A DNA stretch of 41,005 nt from NCBI GenBank assembly GCA_027449105.1, contig DAIDMG010000010.1, forward strand, positions 1-41,005, in the 5' to 3' direction. Of the stretch, positions 35,824-41,005 are shown in pieces (within the stretch, counting starts at the first letter, position 1; each line of letters starts with the position of its first letter). The translations under genes were made by a program, and so were the position numbers. This DNA is from Acidiphilium sp. (GTDB lineage: Bacteria > Pseudomonadota > Alphaproteobacteria > Acetobacterales > Acetobacteraceae). The notes beneath the pieces are model-generated. The model had not been told where the DNA came from. It ran no database searches and saw nothing but the letters and a program-made list of their open reading frames with translations.

Positions 35824-37491
35824 TCACGCTGCAATCTCGCCCTCTTGTTCTTTACGGTCTTGAACTCTCATCTTCGCGACATTGTTCCCGCCACCTTGAC
35901 GACGACTGATGAGCATAAAAGCGGGAACAGCTTCGCCGAAGCCACGGACCGGCGCTATTGCATCCTGAGAGACTGGCAGTTTATGCTCACGTTCCCCTCT
36001 TGATCGCGTACTTTCTTTTTGACCCGCCGGTTTTCGCTTGTTCTGCCTTTCCTTTGGTTCGGAAGATTGTTCTGCCCCGGTGTTATCCATATCCAAAGTC
36101 GGGGGAAACGCCGAAGACCCGATAAGTTCTGGGCGGTCTAGCGGCCTCGATGCTGCCTTCGCAGTAGACCCCTCCCGGCGTCCAAATAATGATTTACCTG
36201 ACGGCCCACCACGACGTCGGCGTTTCGGGCCCGGCTCCTCCCATTCAACGGGATCCAGCCCGCTGATTAAAATCCGCGGAATGGGGTGGCTGATAAGCTT
36301 TTCAATAGCTTCAACAGTTGCCCGCTCATCCGGTGCAGCTAATGTCAAAGCTCTGCCTTCGCGACCAGCGCGGCCGGTCCGCCCGATCCGATGCACGTAA
36401 TCTTCAGCATGATGCGGCACATCGAAATTAAACACATGGCTCAGCCCGCCGATATCGAGGCCCCGAGCGGCGACATCAGAACAAACCAGCAATTGCAATT
36501 CACCAGCCTTAAATTTTTCCAGGGTCGTGAAACGCAGCGATTGCGCCATGTCGCCGTGCAGTGCGCCCGCCGAAAACTTGTGGCGCAATAGAGACTTCGA
36601 CAGAATATCAACGTCGCGTTTGCGGTTGCAGAAGATCAGTGCGTTTTGTACCTCCTCCGCACGTATCAGGCGCCGTAGGGCTTCACGCTTGTTACCCGTT
36701 TCAACCAAAGCAAGCCCTTCGGTGATCGTAGTTGCCACCGTCGCGGGTTTGGAAACAGTGATGGTTTTCGGGTTCGAAAGAAATGCATCAGCCAACCGTC
36801 GAATTTCGGGCGCCATGGTCGCCGAAAAGAACAATGTCTGTCGCAGTGGCGGCAATAGCGAGACTACTCGTTCGATATCCGGAATGAATCCCATATCGAG
36901 CATGCGGTCCGCTTCATCGATTACAAGAACCCGAACATCGCTGAGTAGCAATCCGCCGCGCTCGAACAGATCAATCAAGCGCCCCGGCGTCGCAATCAGC
37001 ACATCGACGCCTCGAGCCAGTGCTTCCTTCTGATCAGCCATGCTTTCGCCGCCAATCAGGAGAGCGTGGCTAAGCCTGAGATACTTGCCATAAAGGCGGC
37101 AATTCTCTGCAACCTGCAACGCGAGTTCACGGGTCGGTTCCAGGATCAAGGAGCGCGGCATTCGGGCACGCGCACGTGAACCCGAGAGAATATCGAGCAA
37201 CGGCAAAGTAAAACTTGCCGTCTTGCCGGTACCTGTCTGGGCGCATCCGAGCACGTCCCTCCCCATCAGTACCGTCGGAATTGCCTGAGTCTGGATCGGC
37301 GTAGGTGTCGTGTAGCCTTTTTCAGCCAAGGCACGCAAAACCTCGGCCGACAAACCGAGTTCCGAGAAACCAACGTGCTCTTGCGCGGTTTCACCGCCCG
37401 CCGAGGTGTCGGTTGTATTATACTGAGTGATGGACAATTCGAACGACCAATTCGTGTAAGAGGAGCGCGATGTCGCGCATCGCCACCGCAC
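35824..37491 (-). CDS. rhlE: DEAD-box RNA helicase, RhlE type
   Basis: ATP-dependent RNA helicase for ribosome assembly or RNA turnover. The Q motif region (GYTTPTPIQTQAIP), Walker A AQTGTGKT, PTRELA, TPGR, VIDEADRMLDMG, SAT and GALHGDMAQ are all present. ARGLD and HRIGRTGRAG complete the core. A basic disordered tail of about 150 residues rich in Lys, Arg and Glu follows. The N-terminus is unclear: the frame opens at GTG 37491, but TTG 37437 (then SITQYN) is also possible, and neither has a strong ribosome site. Conserved sequence begins about residue 40. The gene is divergent from nfuA and follows the transposase relic. Confidence 0.92.
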   Translation of the reverse strand: MRWRCATSRSSYTNWSFELSITQYNTTDTSAGGETAQEHVGFSELGLSAEVLRALAEKGYTTPTPIQTQAIPTVLMGRDVLGCAQTGTGKTASFTLPLLDILSGSRARARMPRSLILEPTRELALQVAENCRLYGKYLRLSHALLIGGESMADQKEALARGVDVLIATPGRLIDLFERGGLLLSDVRVLVIDEADRMLDMGFIPDIERVVSLLPPLRQTLFFSATMAPEIRRLADAFLSNPKTITVSKPATVATTITEGLALVETGNKREALRRLIRAEEVQNALIFCNRKRDVDILSKSLLRHKFSAGALHGDMAQSLRFTTLEKFKAGELQLLVCSDVAARGLDIGGLSHVFNFDVPHHAEDYVHRIGRTGRAGREGRALTLAAPDERATVEAIEKLISHPIPRILISGLDPVEWEEPGPKRRRRGGPSGKSLFGRREGSTAKAASRPLDRPELIGSSAFPPTLDMDNTGAEQSSEPKERQNKRKPAGQKESTRSRGEREHKLPVSQDAIAPVRGFGEAVPAFMLISRRQGGGNNVAKMRVQDRKEQEGEIAA

Positions 37492-37729
37492 AACAGTGCA
37501 GTTTTTGCTGATATCGAGAAACAGACAGGCAAAGTCAAGGATATCGACCGTCTACTGCCTGGGAAGTACCATACGCCCATCAAATTCTCTTTGTCATGCA
37601 CTCAGACACTGATGCTTTTGAGTGACGAATAATGCATCGGCAAACCCCTGCTCGGGGTGACTTGAGTTTCAACAGTAATGACCCGATGTATGGTGAAGGG
37701 GACGCATCAAGTCCTGATTAGGAGCCACA

Positions 37730-38287
37730 ATGTTCATCGAGACCGAACCAACACCAAATCCAGCCACATTGAAATTTCTTCCCGGCCGACAAGTGCTTGC
37801 GGCCGGCACTGCGGATTTTGCCGACTCCGAGCACGCGTCAGGCAGCCCGCTCGCCTGCGAGTTGTTCGCGCTTGAAGGCGTGACCCGCGTATTCCTCGGA
37901 GAGGATTTTATTTCCGTCACAAAAGCAAACGACATAGAGTGGTCGGCATTGCGACCGCAGATTCTGGGCGCAATCATGGAGTATTTTCTCGCCGGTTACC
38001 CTGTGATGGTTGCCAACGGGAAAACGAGTGATGAAGATGTCGATCCCGAAGATCACGAAATTGTCTCGCAGATCAAGGAACTGCTTGACCAAAGAGTCCG
38101 CCCCGCCGTTGCCGGCGACGGCGGAGATATTGTTTTTCGTGGGTTTCGAAACGGCATCGTGCGACTCCACATGCAGGGAGCCTGCGCCGGCTGTCCCTCC
38201 TCGACTGCCACTTTAAAAATGGGTATCGAAAATCTTCTCCGGCACTATATTCCGGAGGTAAAGGCTGTCGAGCAGGTTGCCGCCTGA
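37730..38287 (+). CDS. nfuA: NfuA/NifU-like iron-sulfur cluster carrier
   Basis: Receives and delivers Fe-S clusters to target enzymes. The 185-aa protein has the N-terminal Nfu domain (MFIETEPTPNPATLKFLPG) and the C-terminal NifU domain with RPAVAGDGGDI and the cluster-binding Cys152 and Cys155 in CAGCPSS. TAGGAG precedes the ATG. A 5-bp hairpin with 5-nt loop (ACCCC/GGGGT, 37644-37658) is in the leader. It begins the plus-strand run with the RutE-like gene, tsaB and rimI, an order common in alphaproteobacteria. Confidence 0.94.
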   Translation: MFIETEPTPNPATLKFLPGRQVLAAGTADFADSEHASGSPLACELFALEGVTRVFLGEDFISVTKANDIEWSALRPQILGAIMEYFLAGYPVMVANGKTSDEDVDPEDHEIVSQIKELLDQRVRPAVAGDGGDIVFRGFRNGIVRLHMQGACAGCPSSTATLKMGIENLLRHYIPEVKAVEQVAA

Positions 38288-38329
38288 ATCTGCTCGAATT
38301 CACCGGACCAAACGCGGGGTAAACTCCTC

Positions 38330-38914
38330 ATGGCACTTGATGATGCGGCGCTTGACGCGCTGTTCCGTACGGCGCGCACCAAGTCCGCTTGGGCGACCAC
38401 TTCAGTTTCGGACGAGACGCTGCGTGAGCTCTACGACCTGCTGAAATGCGGGCCGACTTCGGCCAATTGCTCACCAGCCCGTTTCGTTTTTCTGCGAACC
38501 AAGGCCTCCAAGGAAAGGCTGAAACCGGCGCTTAATCCTGGCAACATCGACAAGACGATGGCTGCTCCCGTGACCGTTATTGTCGCATACGACCCGCTTT
38601 TTTACGAATATCTACCACGACTTTTTCGCCATGTGGACGCGCGTTCCTGGTTTTCTGGCAATCCTGATCTTGCCGAGGAAACAGCGTTCCGAAATGGTAC
38701 TCTGCAGGGTGCGTACCTGATCATGGCTGCCCGTGCACTTGGCCTCGACTGTGGTCCGATGTCGGGGTTTGACAAGGAAACCATTGATCGCGCTTTCTTT
38801 TCCGGGAATGGCTGGAAGTCGAATTTCCTGGTTAATCTTGGCTACGGGCTTGCCGAAGATCCGTTTCCGCGCAATCCGCGCCTAAACTTTGAAGAGGCAT
38901 GTATCCTCGAATGA
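38330..38914 (+). CDS. Malonic semialdehyde reductase RutE-like nitroreductase
   Basis: A 194-aa flavin-dependent oxidoreductase of the nitroreductase superfamily. [22 protein letters not shown], the [29 protein letters not shown] block and NLGYG near the end match the RutE/HadB branch. RutE reduces malonic semialdehyde to 3-hydroxypropionate in pyrimidine breakdown, but no rut genes are near, so another aldehyde or nitro substrate is possible. It lies 42 bp after nfuA and 43 bp before tsaB. Confidence 0.88.
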   Translation: MALDDAALDALFRTARTKSAWATTSVSDETLRELYDLLKCGPTSANCSPARFVFLRTKASKERLKPALNPGNIDKTMAAPVTVIVAYDPLFYEYLPRLFRHVDARSWFSGNPDLAEETAFRNGTLQGAYLIMAARALGLDCGPMSGFDKETIDRAFFSGNGWKSNFLVNLGYGLAEDPFPRNPRLNFEEACILE

Positions 38915-38957
38915 CATGATACCGACCGATGGGATGATCGAGCACAGGGTTCCACGC

Positions 38958-39608
38958 ATGATTCTGAGCATCGACGCTTGCGGCGGGTATGCCTCGATTG
39001 GTGTTCTGGAAGGCGATGTACTCCGCGCGGATCGTACGATGCAGGGCAACACAGGAATTGCCGACAACCTAGCAACAATGCTTGCGGGCTGCCTGCAGGA
39101 TGCGGCTGTTTGTGTCGATGCACTTGATGCGGTCGCCGTCACCGTTGGTCCCGGTAGTTTTACCGGCATCCGAGCGTCGCTGGCGTTGGGCCTCGGGTTC
39201 TGCACCGCAACGGGAATTCCCATCCACGGTGTGCGTCTAAGTGATGCATTTCGCGCAGCCCTTCCGGATCTGGCGCGCCCACTTTGGATCGCGGTCACGG
39301 CCAGGCGGGGTCGCCTATTCTTGGAGCGCGAGGGCGTTGCAGGAGGCTTTGCTGAAGATTCGCTCCCAGTCCCCGACGAACCAATCGCATTAGCTGGTGA
39401 GCGGGCTGCCGATGCCGCGGCGCTCTTTGCTGCTGGAGGGCATGACATCCTGCTGACACCCGTTCGGCACCCACATCCAACCGCCATCGCGACCGCCCTG
39501 AGGAACAAGATCGCCCTTGGACTACCGACCGCCCCTGCATCGCCACTCTACGTCGACCCTCCAGAGGCGAAACTACCGCAAGGCGGACTTCGTCCGGAAC
39601 CAGTGTGA
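38958..39608 (+). CDS. tsaB: tRNA threonylcarbamoyladenosine biosynthesis protein TsaB
   Basis: Partner of TsaD and TsaE in forming t6A37 on ANN-decoding tRNAs. The 216-aa protein opens with MILSIDACGGYASIGVL and has the family signature VTVGPGSFTGIRASLALG. I take ATG 38958, preceded by AGGG at 8 nt. The frame extends to 38889, overlapping the previous gene, without similarity. Its stop overlaps the rimI start (GTGA), an arrangement common for these two genes. tRNA-Thr(TGT), a t6A substrate, lies 0.9 kb further on. Confidence 0.92.
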   Translation: MILSIDACGGYASIGVLEGDVLRADRTMQGNTGIADNLATMLAGCLQDAAVCVDALDAVAVTVGPGSFTGIRASLALGLGFCTATGIPIHGVRLSDAFRAALPDLARPLWIAVTARRGRLFLEREGVAGGFAEDSLPVPDEPIALAGERAADAAALFAAGGHDILLTPVRHPHPTAIATALRNKIALGLPTAPASPLYVDPPEAKLPQGGLRPEPV

Positions 39609-40030
39609 CCGAAACGATCCACGTCGGTGGTACCGAATATGCGAGCGTCATTACGCTTTTGCAGAACGAATGCTTTCCCGACGACCGTTGGAGCGAGCAA
39701 TCGATCCGGATTCTCCTGAGCAACCCTGGAGGCTTTGGGGTTGTTGCCGATGGCGGTTTTGCGCTGGGTCGTGCGATAGTCGGGGAGGCGGAACTCCTTA
39801 GCCTCGGCGTCTGGCCAGAGGCGCGCGGCAGGGGGCTTGGTAAGGCTCTGCTCCATCGGGTTGTCTCGGAAGCACGCCTCCGTGGAGCTGAAGTTCTCCT
39901 CCTCGAGGTGGCCGCGAACAACAGCATCGCTATAGACTTATATCGCGGCTGCGGGTTTGTGGCATCCGGCCACAGACGCGATTACTATAGCGCTGGCCAG
40001 GATGCCATTTTACTTGGGCTCAAACTTTAA
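39605..40030 (+). CDS. rimI: Ribosomal-protein-alanine N-acetyltransferase RimI
   Basis: Acetylates the N-terminus of ribosomal protein S18 in E. coli. The 141-aa GNAT protein has ECFPDDRWSEQSI at the start, LSLGVWPEARGRGLGKALL with the acetyl-CoA loop, and EVAANNSIAIDLYRGCGF at the C-terminal core. The start is GTG 39605, overlapping the tsaB stop by 4 nt. Its stop is 6 bp from the stop of the convergent TusA-like gene, so any shared terminator must be very short. Confidence 0.9.
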   Translation: MTETIHVGGTEYASVITLLQNECFPDDRWSEQSIRILLSNPGGFGVVADGGFALGRAIVGEAELLSLGVWPEARGRGLGKALLHRVVSEARLRGAEVLLLEVAANNSIAIDLYRGCGFVASGHRRDYYSAGQDAILLGLKL

Positions 40031-40036
40031 AAGTAA

Positions 40037-40303
40037 TTAGCCTTTCTTGATCACAAGCACTGCGCTGCCATCGTCCAGATCGATCCGGTCCAGCACGTCG
40101 TGGCCTTGGTCGGTCGCTGCACGCGGGACGTTGCTCAGCGGCTCAGCCCCCCGCAGGCGGACCAGCAGGATTTGGCCGACTTGCATTGCATCGAGTGCGA
40201 GCCGCGTACGGACATAGGTCATCGGGCATGTCTCTACCGTGATATCGATGGCACGATCATGGGAAGGCAGGCACAGCGCAATCCTATCGTCACACGTCGT
40301 CAT
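40037..40303 (-). CDS. TusA-family sulfurtransferase-like protein
   Basis: An 88-aa small protein with the family signature ETCPMTYVRTRLAL (Cys26-Pro27-Met28), the conserved CPxP-like site on which sulfur is carried in TusA. The later GAEPLSNVPRAATDQGHDV resembles the DPxxxxDIPxFCxxxGHEV part. GGAGG lies before the ATG. Relatives include TusA (tRNA thiolation) and YeeD/YedF types; the exact role cannot be assigned. It converges on rimI. Confidence 0.85.
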   Translation of the reverse strand: MTTCDDRIALCLPSHDRAIDITVETCPMTYVRTRLALDAMQVGQILLVRLRGAEPLSNVPRAATDQGHDVLDRIDLDDGSAVLVIKKG

Positions 40304-40475
40304 GCATCCTCCAGACAGTCAGGATTTTTTCAGATGTCGCAGATGTATCTTCCGATCGGGGAAACCATGCAAATCCGGTTGCCGGGCATGGCGGGACGCC
40401 ACCATTTGTCGAAACGCACTGATATGATATGCGGGCGCCATATCGCGCATCACGACGACGCAATGACAATATCAA

Positions 40476-40550
40476 GCCGGGTTAGCACAGCGGTAGTGCA
40501 GCGGTTTTGTAAACCGAAGGTCGGGGGTTCAAATCCCTCACCCGGCACCA
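40476..40550 (+). tRNA. tRNA-Thr (anticodon TGT)
   Basis: 75 nt including an encoded CCA at 40548-40550. The acceptor stem GCCGGGT pairs with ACCCGGC, the D-stem is GCAC/GTGC, and the anticodon loop TTTGTAA holds TGT (reads ACA, Thr). The T-stem GGGGG/CCCTC (one G-T pair) flanks TTCAAAT. The first anticodon-stem pair (G-A) is mismatched. It is 10 bp upstream of an IS481-family element end. Confidence 0.95.
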
Positions 40551-40560
40551 TTCCACGCTG

Positions 40561-41005
40561 TGTCCAGTCTTGAGACATAGGTAACGTTTCGTACCGGAGA
40601 CATGGGTTACACCCGGACAGCGAAGGGGTTGTCGAGGGGCTGTAAGGTCCTTTGCTCCAGATCGATAAATCCGAGATCGTAATGCATGAAGGAGACGAGC
40701 CAAATGCCCTCGTCGACTTCCTTGATTCCGAGGCGCTGGCCCGCCAGCACGATGGAGATGTTGATCTTTTTCTGGTGGAGACAGAGCCTGCCGCAGGCTG
40801 TGACCAAAGCGTCGCGGTCATGCAGCGGATAGGAGAGTTCCGGTAGTCCGCGATAGGGCGTTGGCGAGGGGGTATAGACCTCGGCCGGATATTTCATGGC
40901 CAGGGCCTCGTGCGGACGTTCGCTGTTGAACTCCTGGCGGAAGCTGTCGAAGCGGTCCTGCTGCTGGAGGAAGTTCATGCCGGCGGGGCGGGTCGCCTCT
41001 TTCTT
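40561..41005. mobile_element. IS481-family insertion sequence, one end (runs out of window)
   Basis: The element end reads TGTCCAGTCTTGAGACATAG, beginning with the TGT typical of IS481 ends. A second GAGACAT at 40597-40603 repeats the one at 40572-40578 with 25-bp spacing, as expected for transposase-binding sites. The transposase gene points outward to the left and stops 46 bp from the end. The other end and any target duplication lie beyond the window. Confidence 0.75.
40607..41005 (-). CDS. IS481-family transposase, C-terminal part (5' end outside window)
   Basis: The last 132 codons of a DDE-type transposase; the frame is open to the window edge. The residues FRQEFNSERPHEALAMK are the integrase-core end of IS481/IS3 relatives. 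QRLGIKEVDEGIWLVSFMHYDLGFID and a closing DNPFAVRV are characteristic of the longer IS481 type. An internal ATG at 40978 is only a methionine within the protein. Nothing in this part looks broken, so the element may be intact. Confidence 0.88.
   Translation of the reverse strand, partial: KKEATRPAGMNFLQQQDRFDSFRQEFNSERPHEALAMKYPAEVYTPSPTPYRGLPELSYPLHDRDALVTACGRLCLHQKKINISIVLAGQRLGIKEVDEGIWLVSFMHYDLGFIDLEQRTLQPLDNPFAVRV

Noticed and set aside
38882-39508. 208-codon minus-strand open frame opposite tsaB
   Set aside because: Antisense of a gene with firm family motifs; Ser/Arg/Ala-rich composition typical of shadow frames.
40450-40821. Minus-strand open frames across the tRNA (peptides such as GFEPPTFGLQNR and RDLNPRPSVYK)
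   Set aside because: These are the well-known false proteins read from the antisense of tRNA genes; the DNA is tRNA-Thr plus the IS end.
1-41005. CRISPR arrays, toxin-antitoxin pairs, restriction or other defence genes
   Set aside because: No regularly spaced repeats and no recognisable defence family were found on either strand.

Overview
The window reads as chromosomal DNA from a Gram-negative alphaproteobacterium, most likely of the Acetobacteraceae/Rhodospirillales type. This is an inference. It rests on an FtsE-FtsX-DUF218-PlsC unit beside a divergent MJ0042-type zinc-ribbon gene, on NfuA-nitroreductase-TsaB-RimI, and on Rpe-heparinase-like-PurH gene order. A class II DAHP synthase and an outer-membrane barrel protein ending in Phe also fit. 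Most of the sequence is ordinary core genome. Several genes start with GTG or TTG, and many neighbours overlap by 1-8 nt, which indicates tightly coupled operons.

Layout. 1-4.1 kb: the 3' end of an outer-membrane protein gene, an HtrA/DegP protease and a 3-hydroxyisobutyrate-dehydrogenase-like enzyme. 4.2-4.6 kb: a probable IS481-type relic. 4.7-8.1 kb: argG, divergent from an archease-RtcB RNA-repair pair. 8.3-9.2 kb: an alpha/beta hydrolase with a near-perfect FNR/FixK box upstream and a tiny overlapping ORF downstream. 9.6-13.4 kb: a minus-strand run, class II DAHP synthase > nicotinate phosphoribosyltransferase > ArfA-like rescue factor > NudC. 13.6-18.0 kb: ftsE > ftsX > DUF218 > plsC > gor. 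18.1-20.0 kb: a zinc-ribbon membrane protein and an M19 dipeptidase. 20.0-21.2 kb: infC, apparently starting at ATA, coupled to a nucleoside-phosphorylase-like gene. 21.8-23.5 kb: a GNAT enzyme and a 1.26-kb gene-free convergent gap.

23.5-30.0 kb: a long minus-strand run, rpe > heparinase-II/III-like > galE > GT4 glycosyltransferase > creA > purH. 30.2-34.5 kb: recR, a membrane PAS-GGDEF-EAL protein, and a divergent FeeM/AHL-synthase-like acyltransferase. 34.5-35.7 kb: a clear relic of an IS1595/ISXO2-type transposase. 35.8-40.3 kb: an RhlE-type DEAD-box helicase, then nfuA > RutE-like > tsaB > rimI, then a convergent TusA-like gene. 40.5-41.0 kb: tRNA-Thr(TGT), followed 10 bp later by the end of an IS481-family element that runs off the window.

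I see no CRISPR array, prophage, toxin-antitoxin pair or obvious defence island. The points most worth following are the ATA start of infC, the ArfA-like gene between two NAD-metabolism genes, the FNR-boxed hydrolase with its 37-codon partner, and the acyl-amino-acid/AHL-synthase-like gene divergent from a c-di-GMP enzyme.
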